In this document: one piece after another, positions 41,874 to 51,182 of the stretch | Numbering within the stretch: the first letter of the stretch is position 1 | How the letters are laid out: every line of letters starts with the position of its first letter | Assembly: GCA_030694465.1 (NCBI GenBank) | Contig: JAUXYJ010000099.1 | Span: 41,865-105,864 of the forward strand | Direction of reading: 5' to 3' | Source of the DNA: Deltaproteobacteria bacterium | Lineage (GTDB): Bacteria > Myxococcota_A > Polyangia > Polyangiales > Ga0077539 | Length of the DNA stretch: 64,000 nucleotides | Position numbers and translations under genes: made by a program | Notes under the pieces: generated by a model | Seen by the model: only the letters and a program-made list of their open reading frames with translations | What the model was told of the DNA's origin: nothing | Databases searched by the model: none

Positions 41874-42044
41874 GGGTTCGCCAAGTAGGCCGTGTCAAAG
41901 AGAGTCACTGGCATACGCTTGTACACGGACTCGGCGCAGTTTGCCTAGGCATCGCAGCGCCGTAGGCGCACTCGCCGTGGAGAAACGCACGATGGGCGCA
42001 ATGTGACCTGCACACCGCACCCATCGCGTTCACCCCTGGTCGTA

Positions 42045-42058
42045 GTGCCCTAGGGCAC
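42045..42058. terminator. Perfect 14-bp palindrome after nrdJ
   Basis: GTGCCCTAGGGCAC is a full palindrome lying 12 bases beyond the nrdJ stop. Flanking CTGG (42036-42039) and CCAG (42058-42061) extend the pairing with a bulge. It could act as a hairpin at the transcript end or as a protein site. There is no U-run. Confidence 0.35.
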
Positions 42059-42069
42059 CAGTCACACGC

Positions 42070-45000
42070 TCACGAGCAGCCCATCGAAGCGCCGCAGTTG
42101 AGGCACTTGTAGCAGGCGCCGTTGCGCACCGTGATGTGCCCGCACTGGTCACACACGGGGGCGTCGCCCATGAGCTTGCTGAGCTCGTCGTTCATCGCTT
42201 TCGCAGGCGAAAACGCAGGTGCTACAGCGGGCTTAGCGCTCGCGACTCCGACGTATTCGTCTTTAACTTGAGGTGCCACCGCGGTGAGCAAGGGGAGCTG
42301 CGCAGGGGACTCGTGCTGGGTGTCGGACACCGCGTCGCCTGCGGTCATTTGAGCCTCGGCCGGGGGCACGTGGGCCAGGTCGTAGCGACGCAGGTACTCA
42401 ACACCGAGCGAGCGAAAGATGTAGTCGACGATGGACGTAGCCATCTTGACGTTGGGATGTCCTTCGACATTTCCCTGCGGTTCGAACCGCGTAAACGTAA
42501 ACTGGTCGACGAACTCTTCGAGCGGTACGCCGTGCTGCAAGCCCATGGACACCGCGATCGCAAAGCAGTTCATAAGCGAGCGAAACGACGCGCCCTCTTT
42601 GTGCATGTCGATGAAGATCTCGCCAAGCTGACCATCATCAAACTCGCCCGTTCGAAAGAACACCTTGTGTCCACCGATGCGGGCCTCTTGCGTAAACCCA
42701 CGGCGACGCTGCGGCAGTCTAAACCGCTGCGCGCGACCGGGTCCGTAGAAGACACTCTTCGAGAACAGTGGGCCATTCTCTGAGCGCTCTTCTTTGCTCG
42801 GTGAGGCCACCACAGCGGTCGCTGCAGGGACCGCTGCGACAGGCACCGCGGCGGCGTCTGCCTTGGCTTTGCTCTCGTCTTTCTTGTCGCTCGACGTGGT
42901 CGAGAGGGGCTGGCTCGCCTTGCATCCATCGCGGTAGAGCGCGACGGCTTTAAGACCGAGCTTCCATCCCTGGAGGTACACATCGGCGACCTCTTCGACG
43001 CTGGCGTCGTTGGGCAAATTCACGGTCTTCGAGATCGCGCCAGACAAGAACGGCTGCACCGCGGCCATCATTTTGACGTGAGACATCGGCGGCAAAAAGC
43101 GCGTCCCATGCTTGCCACAACGGTTGGCACAATCAAACACTGGATAGTGCTCGGTGCGGAGGTACGGAGCGCCCTCGATGGTCGAGCGCCCGAGGATCTT
43201 GTCCGAGGCCTCTTCGATCTGCGCTTTGCTCAGACCCCAGTGCTCAAGAGCTGAGAATCCCGGTGTTTTTGCAGCTTCGTTGAGCCCAAGGCGTGCGTAC
43301 GCGTCGGCGCCCAAGACGTGCTTTCCGAAGGCTTGGCCGAGCGTAAACGCGCCGCGCAAGCTGGACTCGACCTTGGTGATATCCGCACCCGTCAGGCCCT
43401 TGCTCAGCAAGAACTCACGGCTCACGTGCGGTGCGCCCGTGAAGCTGTTGATCCCGATCACGTGCGCGACAATGTCTTTCACTTGCGCCTGGCTGTAGCC
43501 CAAGCGCGTGAGCGCACGCTCGACGCTGGCATTCACAATCTTGAAGTAGCCGCCACCTGCGAGCTTCTTAAACTTCACCAGCGCAAAATCAGGCTCAACA
43601 CCCGTCGTGTCGCAGTCCATCAGCAAGCCAATGGTGCCCGTCGGAGCGAGCACCGTAGCCTGCGCGTTGCGGTACCCGTGCGTGGTCCCGAGCTCGACCG
43701 CTTTGTCCCAGTCTTCGCGTGCGGCGTCGACGAGGTTCTTGGGGCAGACCTTGTCCGAGATTTGGTACGCCGCGTCGCGGTGCTTGCGCATCACGCGCAA
43801 CATCGGGTCGCGGTTCTTGGCGTAGCCCGCGAAGGGTCCCTGCACGGCGGCCATCTCTGCGCTCACACGGTACGCATGACCGCACATGATCGCGGTGAGC
43901 GACGATGCGACCGCGCGACCTTCGTCCGAGTCATAGCTCAGACCCATGATCATCAAGAGCGTGCCGAGGTTGGCGTAGCCCAGGCCGAGCGGGCGATAAT
44001 CCCACGAGTTCTGCGCGATTTCTTTCGTCGGATACGAAGAAAATCCCACCAGAATCTCTTGCGCGATGAAGAAAATCCGCGCCGCATGACGGTAGCCCTC
44101 GATGTCAAAATCGATGCTCCCGTCCGCGTTGTCGATGATGAACTTCGTAAGATTCAGGCTCGACAGATTGCACGCCGAGTCATCGAGAAACATGTACTCC
44201 GAGCACGGGTTGCTCGCGTTGATGCGCCCCGTGTTTGGGCACGTGTGCCAGTCGTTAATCGTGCTGTCGTACTGCACACCCGGGTCTGCGCAATGCCACG
44301 CCGCGTTGGCGAGCTTGCCCCAGAGCGACTTGGCCGAGAGCGACTCGACGACCTCGCCCGTGGTGCGCGAGCGGGTCTGCCACTGACCATCGCGCTCAAG
44401 CGCGCGCATGTACTCGTCGGTGACACGGATCGAGTTGTTCGAGTTCTGACCCGAGACGGTGTGATAGGCCTCGCCGTTAAAATCCGAGGGATATCCCTGG
44501 GCGATGAGCGCGTGGGCTTTCTTCTCTTCGAGCTGCTTCCACTCGATGAAGTCCGCGATCTCGGGGTGATCCATGTCGAGGCAGACCATCTTGGCCGCGC
44601 GACGTGTGGTCCCGCCAGACTTGGTGCTTCCCGCAGCGCGGTCAAACACTTCGAGAAAAGACATCAGGCCCGACGAGGTCCCGCCGCCCGAGAGCTTCTC
44701 TTGTCGGCCACGAAGATTGCTGAAGTTCGAGCCCGTGCCCGAGCCGTACTTAAACAACCGCGCTTCGTTCTTGAGCAGGTCAAAGATGCTCATCAGGTCG
44801 TCTTTGACCGACTGGATAAAGCATGCCGAGCACTGCGGGCGCTCGTATGCGCTCGTGGTCTCGGTCACTTTTTGCTGCGCGTGATCAAACGCAAACGAGC
44901 CGCCCGAACCGGTGATCCCGTACTCGTGATGCAGCCCGCAGTTGAACCAAACCGGCGAGTTAAACGCGCCGTACTGGTTCACCAGCAGAAAGGACAGCTC

Positions 45001-45432
45001 TTGCTCAAAGCTCTCAGCCTCTGCAGTCGAAGCAAAGTATCCACGGGTCTCGCCCTCGACGCGGATCGTGTGCGCGATGCGATAGACCACCTGCCGAACG
45101 CTGGTCTCGCCCTGGTTCTTGTCTCCGTGAAGACCGCTGCGGCGAAAGTACTTCGAGACCACAATGTCCGTCGCGAGCTGCGACCACGCCTGCGGAATCT
45201 CTGCGCCCTTGAGCTCGAACACCAGCGAACCGTCCGGGTTTCGGATTTCGCTCGTGCGTCCTTCGTAGGTTACCGAGTCGAGCGCGTTCTTCACGCCTTG
45301 GGTGTACCTGCGTGAGACACGCAGACCCTTGCTCTCCTCGGGCTTTGTGGTCTTAGGCGCGCGCTCAAGCTTTGCGCCGTCAGACCGTGCCTTAATTCCG
45401 TTTTTCTTGCTCGCCGCTCTGTCCACGGTCAT
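42070..45432 (-). CDS. nrdJ: Vitamin B12-dependent ribonucleotide reductase (class II)
   Basis: A 1120-residue adenosylcobalamin-dependent reductase that makes dNDPs without oxygen. Features include 'GAFNSPVWFNCGL', the active-site-region 'ERPQCSACFIQSVKDDLMSI', 'GSGTGSNFSNLRG', 'NPCSEYMFLDDSACNLSSLN' (with the N-x-C-x-E radical/catalytic motif), 'APTGTIGLLMDCDTTGVEPD' and the C-terminal 'CDQCGHITVRNGACYKCLNC' zinc-ribbon-like cysteines. A low-complexity Lys/Ala linker lies near residue 850. ATG 45432 (MTVDRAASKK) has GAGG about eight bases upstream; a longer product from ATG 45540 is possible. B12 need fits the cobalamin-binding gene at 32492. Confidence 0.95.
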   Translation of the reverse strand: MTVDRAASKKNGIKARSDGAKLERAPKTTKPEESKGLRVSRRYTQGVKNALDSVTYEGRTSEIRNPDGSLVFELKGAEIPQAWSQLATDIVVSKYFRRSGLHGDKNQGETSVRQVVYRIAHTIRVEGETRGYFASTAEAESFEQELSFLLVNQYGAFNSPVWFNCGLHHEYGITGSGGSFAFDHAQQKVTETTSAYERPQCSACFIQSVKDDLMSIFDLLKNEARLFKYGSGTGSNFSNLRGRQEKLSGGGTSSGLMSFLEVFDRAAGSTKSGGTTRRAAKMVCLDMDHPEIADFIEWKQLEEKKAHALIAQGYPSDFNGEAYHTVSGQNSNNSIRVTDEYMRALERDGQWQTRSRTTGEVVESLSAKSLWGKLANAAWHCADPGVQYDSTINDWHTCPNTGRINASNPCSEYMFLDDSACNLSSLNLTKFIIDNADGSIDFDIEGYRHAARIFFIAQEILVGFSSYPTKEIAQNSWDYRPLGLGYANLGTLLMIMGLSYDSDEGRAVASSLTAIMCGHAYRVSAEMAAVQGPFAGYAKNRDPMLRVMRKHRDAAYQISDKVCPKNLVDAAREDWDKAVELGTTHGYRNAQATVLAPTGTIGLLMDCDTTGVEPDFALVKFKKLAGGGYFKIVNASVERALTRLGYSQAQVKDIVAHVIGINSFTGAPHVSREFLLSKGLTGADITKVESSLRGAFTLGQAFGKHVLGADAYARLGLNEAAKTPGFSALEHWGLSKAQIEEASDKILGRSTIEGAPYLRTEHYPVFDCANRCGKHGTRFLPPMSHVKMMAAVQPFLSGAISKTVNLPNDASVEEVADVYLQGWKLGLKAVALYRDGCKASQPLSTTSSDKKDESKAKADAAAVPVAAVPAATAVVASPSKEERSENGPLFSKSVFYGPGRAQRFRLPQRRRGFTQEARIGGHKVFFRTGEFDDGQLGEIFIDMHKEGASFRSLMNCFAIAVSMGLQHGVPLEEFVDQFTFTRFEPQGNVEGHPNVKMATSIVDYIFRSLGVEYLRRYDLAHVPPAEAQMTAGDAVSDTQHESPAQLPLLTAVAPQVKDEYVGVASAKPAVAPAFSPAKAMNDELSKLMGDAPVCDQCGHITVRNGACYKCLNCGASMGCS

Positions 45433-45540
45433 GGGATCACCCTCAGTTGATGTCTGTTTGCTGGAGGTCGCCAGACTCGGGAGAAGCGTGCCCTGCATGC
45501 TCGACGAACGTGGGTTCGAAGGTTTGTCTGAAGTGCTCAT

Positions 45541-46107
45541 CGCGTGATCACGCAAGCTACCTCAGAAGTGCATCAGGTCACGCACACCACTGCTGGTTGT
45601 GCCTACGCGTTCAACCTGCCCCATCCCATGGTGGGTCGCGAGTAAACGGGGCTGATTTCTACCCGTAATCGACCGCGTCAACTCATTCGGTCAACTGTCA
45701 CTTCTCGCTTGCCTCTCAGAGTAGACAGAGCATCCGATTCTCGACAACTGCAGTGACAGCAGAACACTCTGCGCACACCTTCGCTGCGCTGTGTTCTCCG
45801 CCGTGGATCTCATCGCTCACGCGACCCACACCAGAACTCTCGCGGCCGACACCGCCCACGAGCATACTCTGCGAGACAATTCGCACGATCTGCACGGCGC
45901 CATGGCGCGCTTCACGTGTCACTCTCCACGCGCTCGTCACGCGCACAAAACACTGAGCGCGCGTCACGCTGCGATTTCTCTCGCCAGCGTGCCTCGTGTT
46001 TTCTTTTGTGTGACTGAAAGCCTCGAACTGTTGCGGCGTTGTCTCTGCAAACGCACGCACCGAGTGACCCAATTTTTTCACCTCTTCTGCGATCGTACGA
46101 GCCACTC
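45541..46107. other. 567-bp intergenic region upstream of nrdJ and a DUF3160 gene
   Basis: No gene is supported here. The region is less GC-rich than its neighbours. A minus-strand frame 45716-46105 has unconvincing composition and no clear ribosome site. A hairpin-like inverted repeat is present: AGAACAC (45761-45767) and GTGTTCT (45791-45797), with an inner GCGCA/TGCGC pair around a 9-nt loop. It lies 220-255 bp before the nrdJ start region. Confidence 0.5.
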
Positions 46108-48369
46108 ATGAAGCCCACTCTCTCGCGCACGCTGCCCCTGTTTGCCCTCGTCGCCGCGCTCTCGTCCGCGCAGTGCAACCGCGCGCGATCGCATCGCACC
46201 TTCGGTCCGCCGCTGCCTGGGCTCTCGGTGCGCACGGTCTCTGGAGCACGCTACGAGCCCCCCCCGGGAGCGCTCACTCGCGAGCAAATTCGCACGCAGT
46301 TTCAGAGCGATCACCGCCTGACCCACGACGAGATCAACGCGCACCACCCCGTGCAGTTTGCGCAGACACCCCGCGCAGACCTCGCCAACGTGCCCGGGCT
46401 CGATGTCGTCACCGCGGGCCCCTTCGCGCCCAACGCGGCCGAGCGCGAGCGGCTCCAGAGCCACGGATTTGTCCTCGCTCCGCGCTTGCGTCAGTCCAAC
46501 TTTTTACAGGGATACACGCAGATTTTTCTCCGCGATCAGCCGGTGTATTTCAGCGCCGACGCGATCACCAACGCGCTCCACGAGAGCTTCGACACGCTCA
46601 TCACCAGCGTCGAGAAAGACGCCCTCCACCCCGCGCTCACAAGCGCCCTCACCCAGATCCGAACGCAGCTCTCACAAGCCCAGGGAGCCGCTCTGAGCGA
46701 AGAGACCCGCGCAGACCTCGACACCTACCTAGCGATCACGCTCAGCGCCCTCACGGGGCAAACGCAGCCCATCGTCGCCAACGGGGACAACGCCAGCGTC
46801 ACTAGCCTCACCGCGCGGATCAACGCGGGCGCCGGGACCGCCACGGTGCAGCTCTTGGGCGTGGACCGCACGGTGGATTTTTCGCAAATGCAACCGCGCG
46901 GGCACTACACGCAAGACCCCACATTGCAGCGCTATTTTCGCGCGGTCATGTGGCTCGGTCGCGAGGGATTTCGCTTGGTCGATGTCGAAAACGCGCAGCG
47001 AGTCCTCCGTCGTCGCCAGGTCAGCGCGGCCCTCGCCATGCGCGCCCTCTCGAGCGAAGAGACCCGCGCCGCCATCAACACCCTCGAGCAAGCGATCACC
47101 TCGTTTGCAGGCGAGCCCGAAGCCCTCGGGATGCGCGACCTCGACACGCTCAGCGCTCGCGTCGCGCAGGCCGGTGGGCTCAGCGCCCTGAGCGACCCGC
47201 AATTGCTCACGTTGCTCGATGACATCCGCGGCGTTCGTCCACGCGTCGCGACCTCAATGCTCGTGCACCCCGATGATTTCGTAGGCACTGTTCCGCAGCC
47301 CGTTTACTGGTCGTTGACACCGCAGCGCTACACGCCGGACTCGCGCGTGCTCTCGATGGTGAGCTACGACCGCGTCGACGGAGGGCGCGTCCCACGGATG
47401 ATCCCGAGCCCCCTCGATGCCGCGTTTGGCGCGCTCGGCAACGACTATGCGCTGCGGTTGTTAGCGCCGGATTTGCAGCGATTTGGCTACGCAACCGAGC
47501 TCGAGACCGCGCGGGTCTTAATCGACGCGCACGAGCAGGGCTACTGGCAAGGGAGCATGTACGCCTCGTGGATGGCCGCCCTGCGCACGCTCTCGCCAAG
47601 GCAATCGCTCGCGCACACCAGCACGCTGCCCGTAGTGATGCAGAGCGAATCGTGGGCAAAACGCTTGCTCAATACGCAGCTCGCCGCGTGGGCTGAGGTC
47701 CGCCATGACACCGTGCTCTACACCGCGCAGTCGTACAGCACGATCCCTGGCTGCTCGTATCCGCAGGCCTACGTCGAGCCCTATCCAGAGCTGTGGCAAG
47801 CGCTGAATCACTGGATTTCAAGAGCGCAAACGCTCATCACACAGACACCCTTTCGCACGCTCACCGAGCGCACACGGTGGACGCACTGGGCCGAGCACAG
47901 CGCGCGCGTACTGCAGCGCTTGCAAGCGATCGCCGAGCACGAGCGCGAGGGCCTTGAGATGACCGCAGACGAGCTCGCGTGGATGAACCAAGCGGTCAAC
48001 GCGCGTGAGCAAAACGTCGTGTGCACGAGCATCTTGGTGGTCGATGGCGGCTGGTACTACGACCTCTTCGAGCCCCGTAGAGAGCTCGGCGAGCAGCGCG
48101 ACATCGTCTCCGATGTGCACACCACCCCGGCCGACGAACACGGAAATCCCGTGGGAAATGTCCTGCACATCGGCACAGCCTCGCCGCAAGCGATGGTCGT
48201 CCTCGCGGGCCCCGCCGGCCACGAGCGCGCGTACGTCGGCTTTGCATCGAGCTACCGCGAGCACGTGACCACCGGCTTTGCGCGGCTCACCGACGAGCGC
48301 TGGCGCACCATGAGCAACGCACAGCCCCGCCCCGCCTGGATCGAGGACATCTCGGGACCGATGCGGTGA
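46108..48369 (+). CDS. DUF3160-family lipoprotein, 753 aa
   Basis: A lipoprotein with a signal ending at SSAQC (Cys 18), a short linker, then the large DUF3160 region. Segments are 'NFLQGYTQIFLRDQPVYFSA', then 'DAITNALHESFDTLITSVEK', the long helical middle, 'WSLTPQRYTPDSRVLSMVSY' and 'TQLAAWAEVRHDTVLYTAQS', and a final beta domain ('NVVCTSILVVDGGWYYDLFE', 'SDVHTTPADEHGNPVGNVLH'). DUF3160 proteins are secreted, often in myxobacteria and Bacteroidota, with unknown activity. ATG 46108 was preferred to 46039 because it opens the signal peptide. It is convergent with the FG-GAP gene. Confidence 0.82.
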   Translation: MKPTLSRTLPLFALVAALSSAQCNRARSHRTFGPPLPGLSVRTVSGARYEPPPGALTREQIRTQFQSDHRLTHDEINAHHPVQFAQTPRADLANVPGLDVVTAGPFAPNAAERERLQSHGFVLAPRLRQSNFLQGYTQIFLRDQPVYFSADAITNALHESFDTLITSVEKDALHPALTSALTQIRTQLSQAQGAALSEETRADLDTYLAITLSALTGQTQPIVANGDNASVTSLTARINAGAGTATVQLLGVDRTVDFSQMQPRGHYTQDPTLQRYFRAVMWLGREGFRLVDVENAQRVLRRRQVSAALAMRALSSEETRAAINTLEQAITSFAGEPEALGMRDLDTLSARVAQAGGLSALSDPQLLTLLDDIRGVRPRVATSMLVHPDDFVGTVPQPVYWSLTPQRYTPDSRVLSMVSYDRVDGGRVPRMIPSPLDAAFGALGNDYALRLLAPDLQRFGYATELETARVLIDAHEQGYWQGSMYASWMAALRTLSPRQSLAHTSTLPVVMQSESWAKRLLNTQLAAWAEVRHDTVLYTAQSYSTIPGCSYPQAYVEPYPELWQALNHWISRAQTLITQTPFRTLTERTRWTHWAEHSARVLQRLQAIAEHEREGLEMTADELAWMNQAVNAREQNVVCTSILVVDGGWYYDLFEPRRELGEQRDIVSDVHTTPADEHGNPVGNVLHIGTASPQAMVVLAGPAGHERAYVGFASSYREHVTTGFARLTDERWRTMSNAQPRPAWIEDISGPMR

Positions 48370-48378
48370 CACGCAGGC

Positions 48379-50304
48379 TCACTGGGCGAAGATCCCGCCA
48401 AACCGAGCACCCGAAACGGTCCCCCAAAGCACAGCGCTGAGAGCCAACGCTCCGTCGCCCCGTCGCTCGTGCCAAATTCTCACACACCCTACACGTTCTC
48501 GCGCAGGGTTCTGTGCAAACCCCAACCCAGCGACCAGCTCAGACACCCCGTCGTTGTTAAAGTCCGCTGCCGTTGTCAGCCTCATGTCTTCACCGTCCCT
48601 CGCGCGAACGCCGTGAAGTGTCACGCTCGCCACTGCCACAGGCCCCTCTGTGCCACCGTGAAAAATCTGCAGAGAAGGCTCCTCCGATCTCCCCAAGTAC
48701 TCCACGCCCCTAAAAACCACCAGATCATCAAAGCCATCCCCATCCAGGTCGCCTGACGTGGAAATTTGCTGACCAAATCCGCCACGCGGGATCGATCCGT
48801 ACCAGCTCGTCGCACGCTGTGCGTCACCGAGATTGAGCCTGCTCAGGTACGCAAAGACCGCGCCCACACCGACAGAGTCTTCGGTCCCGTACGTGCGCTC
48901 GCCGATGACCACGTCTGCGAGTCCGTCTCCGTCGAGGTCTCCGCGTGCTGAGATCGCTTCACCATAGACCCAGGCAAACTCCGATGTACTTCGATAGGTG
49001 TGAGACGGTGTCCGTTCGAGGCCTTCGGGGCCGCCGAGATACACACGCACCTCGGGCACAACGCGCCCTTCACGCCGGAAAACCACGCGCAATACGAGAT
49101 CCGAGTAGCCGTCGCCGTTGAGGTCGCTGTCTAGGTGAAGTCGATCGACCTCTGCGTCCATGGGCACCGTCATAGAGCCACGTGCGCTCACCCCCGCCGG
49201 TCCTCCGAGGAGCAGCACAAGCCTAGGGTTTTCTCTCGCCAATTGGTCATCACCGACCGCCACCACGACGTCGGCGTACCCGTCTCGGTTGACATCTCCC
49301 CCAACGCCGTGGAGCCCAGTTGCCGCAAGATAGTCCCGCGACAACGTGAGCCCCGTGGGGCTCCCGTAGAGCACTCGCAAGAACTCAGTCGTCGAGTGTT
49401 CGTTGAACCAATCGACCACCAGATCCACATAGCCATCGCCGTTGAGATCTCCGGCAGTGCGCACCGAGTTAGCGATGTAGTGGTTGTGCAACGGATCGCG
49501 AAAGTGAAGCGAGGGCACCGACGAAATTCCCGAAGGGCTGCCTTCAAATACCCGCAGCTCGCCCATGGGCCCACCAATCAGATCAAGCGGGAGCGACGCG
49601 CCCACAGCGAGGTCGTCCAAGCCATCGCCGTTGTAGTCCGGCATGCTCCCGCGTGTGGCACGGCTGAGCCCCGTGGCACCACGCACCACACGCATCGGCC
49701 ACACCGCGCTCTGAACCACTCGCTGTCCCGACGCACCCAGCGTGCGAACCTGCCAGTGCCAACGCCCCAGTGGCAAAGGAGCCTCGCGTACATAGCGCTC
49801 TCCCTCAACGACCGTTGACTCGCACGCGCGCGTCATCGCGCGGTCAAGACACCAACGAAGCTCCACACGTTGCTCCCCTGCAGGGCGCTCCCACACAAAC
49901 TCGGGGCTGCCACTCACCGTGCTCGCGCTGATGGGCGCGATCAACCGCGGAGCCGCGAGCACACAGCCCGCCCCTTGGCGCACATAGCCCGCGACACAGA
50001 CGCGATCGCACACCCCCGCGACACATCGCCCAAGCTCAAGCGGCCCCGCCGTACACCCACGATTGCACGCTCCACAGTGAGCCAAATCAGTCTGCGTCGA
50101 GACGCACTCTTCGCTGCAATAGGTCTGTCCCACCACGCAAAGCCCCGCGCCCGAGTCTGCTGCGTCTGCCACAGACACCACGTCACTTCTCGCTCCCTGT
50201 GGCCGCACGCCTTGCCCACATTGCATGCACCCCAGCGCCGCCATCACCACCCAACTACGTAGTCCCATCACACGTCGATAGCGCGAAGATCCCAAAGAGT
50301 CCAT
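48379..50304 (-). CDS. FG-GAP/VCBS repeat lipoprotein, 641 aa
   Basis: A lipoprotein (lipobox ALGCMQC region) with a Cys-rich module at about 55-110 ('CSEECVSTQTDLAHCGACNR'). An Ig-like strand region follows ('SPEFVWERPAGEQRVELRWC'). From about 215 a seven-bladed beta-propeller of FG-GAP repeats begins, with Ca2+-binding loops 'DYNGDGLDDLAVGA', 'DLNGDGYVDLVVD', 'DLNGDGYSDLVLR', 'DLDGDGLADVVIG', 'DLDGDGFDDLVVF' and 'DFNNDGVSELVAG'. Integrin-type propellers mediate adhesion or ligand binding at the surface. Two starts are possible (50304 or 50268). ATG 50304 gives a longer, basic n-region. Confidence 0.9.
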   Translation of the reverse strand: MDSLGSSRYRRVMGLRSWVVMAALGCMQCGQGVRPQGARSDVVSVADAADSGAGLCVVGQTYCSEECVSTQTDLAHCGACNRGCTAGPLELGRCVAGVCDRVCVAGYVRQGAGCVLAAPRLIAPISASTVSGSPEFVWERPAGEQRVELRWCLDRAMTRACESTVVEGERYVREAPLPLGRWHWQVRTLGASGQRVVQSAVWPMRVVRGATGLSRATRGSMPDYNGDGLDDLAVGASLPLDLIGGPMGELRVFEGSPSGISSVPSLHFRDPLHNHYIANSVRTAGDLNGDGYVDLVVDWFNEHSTTEFLRVLYGSPTGLTLSRDYLAATGLHGVGGDVNRDGYADVVVAVGDDQLARENPRLVLLLGGPAGVSARGSMTVPMDAEVDRLHLDSDLNGDGYSDLVLRVVFRREGRVVPEVRVYLGGPEGLERTPSHTYRSTSEFAWVYGEAISARGDLDGDGLADVVIGERTYGTEDSVGVGAVFAYLSRLNLGDAQRATSWYGSIPRGGFGQQISTSGDLDGDGFDDLVVFRGVEYLGRSEEPSLQIFHGGTEGPVAVASVTLHGVRARDGEDMRLTTAADFNNDGVSELVAGLGFAQNPARERVGCVRIWHERRGDGALALSAVLWGTVSGARFGGIFAQ

Positions 50305-50419
50305 CGGTCACCCAAATGACTCACTGCGCGCACGATGCCACTCAGCTCGGGACTCCCCTCCTCCCACGCTCACCACTAGGCCCGCTCGCGTTTTGCGCTA
50401 CCCTGTCGCCCATCGCCCC

Positions 50420-51124
50420 GTGAACCAGCCTCGCACAACCGCATTCGCCGCTCTTTTTGCAACACTTTGCTGCACTGTCTCGTGCTCTCCCAGCGCGCGC
50501 CGTGACCTGTCTGCGATCCCCATGCGGCAGATCACCTTCGAGGACATGTGTCACCTGCAGAGCTACTTTGACCAGCGCGGAAGCGCACGAAGCAGCGCGT
50601 TTCACTCGCTCGAAGAGTCCTCGTCCGAGACCACCCTGAGCCTCCCCGACGAGACCGGAGACACAGCCCCGCGTCGCGTCACCCTGGGCGAGGGCGTGTA
50701 CGAAGTCTCAGAGCGCCGTACCCGCGAACGCCTCGCACTCTTGCTGCGCGAAGAGTACCAAAACCTCCCCGCGATCAATATCTCTGACCCAGAGCTCCGG
50801 GTGCGCTTGCGGGTCTCTTGGTGGGCCGCGCGCGACCACCGCAGACTCCGCCCCGAAGAGCCCGTCTTGATCGAGACCCGCCACGGAAACTTCTCGATCC
50901 CAGCCACCCCCTGCCTCGGCGAGCTCATGTTCGGCAGCAACCTGTACATCATGCGCCGACGCTTTCTCGACGACGACAACGCCCGCGCCGTGGGCCGCGA
51001 TGCCCCCAGCTTCGAGCAAGCCCTCACGCAAGCCCACCAGAGCGAGAGCCCCCCGCAGAGTGTCCCGAGCCCCAGCGCCGCGACCGACGCGAGCGCCCCC
51101 CAAGACGCCTCTGTTCAGCCCTAA
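50420..51124 (+). CDS. Lipoprotein of unknown function, 234 aa
   Basis: GTG 50420 gives 'MNQPRTTAFAALFATLCCTV' with lipobox region CTVSC. A helical domain follows ('MRQITFEDMCHLQSYFDQRG', 'ERRTRERLALLLREEYQNLP') with a small beta part ('ETRHGNFSIPATPCLGELMF') and a Pro/Ser/Ala C-terminal tail. TTG at 50393 would also open the frame. The ABC-2 permease gene follows after 58 bp in the same direction, so it may belong to that operon. No known domain. Confidence 0.65.
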   Translation: MNQPRTTAFAALFATLCCTVSCSPSARRDLSAIPMRQITFEDMCHLQSYFDQRGSARSSAFHSLEESSSETTLSLPDETGDTAPRRVTLGEGVYEVSERRTRERLALLLREEYQNLPAINISDPELRVRLRVSWWAARDHRRLRPEEPVLIETRHGNFSIPATPCLGELMFGSNLYIMRRRFLDDDNARAVGRDAPSFEQALTQAHQSESPPQSVPSPSAATDASAPQDASVQP

Positions 51125-51182
51125 GATCGCATCCGCACACGCGCCGAGCACACATTGCGGTAGCTTCACCGCAACAGTCACC

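Noticed and set aside
43318..45315. 665-aa plus-strand reading frame inside nrdJ
   Set aside because: Antisense shadow of nrdJ, Arg-rich without any recognisable motif; the nrdJ frame is supported by conserved motifs along its whole length.
45716..46105. 129-aa minus-strand reading frame between nrdJ and the DUF3160 gene
   Set aside because: Composition is irregular (scattered Arg/Ser/Val with no strand or helix pattern), there is no convincing ribosome site, and it overlaps the promoter region of the DUF3160 lipoprotein gene.
45541..46107. Cobalamin riboswitch before nrdJ
   Set aside because: I could not find the conserved B12-box sequence or the expected pairing, so only a simple hairpin is reported.
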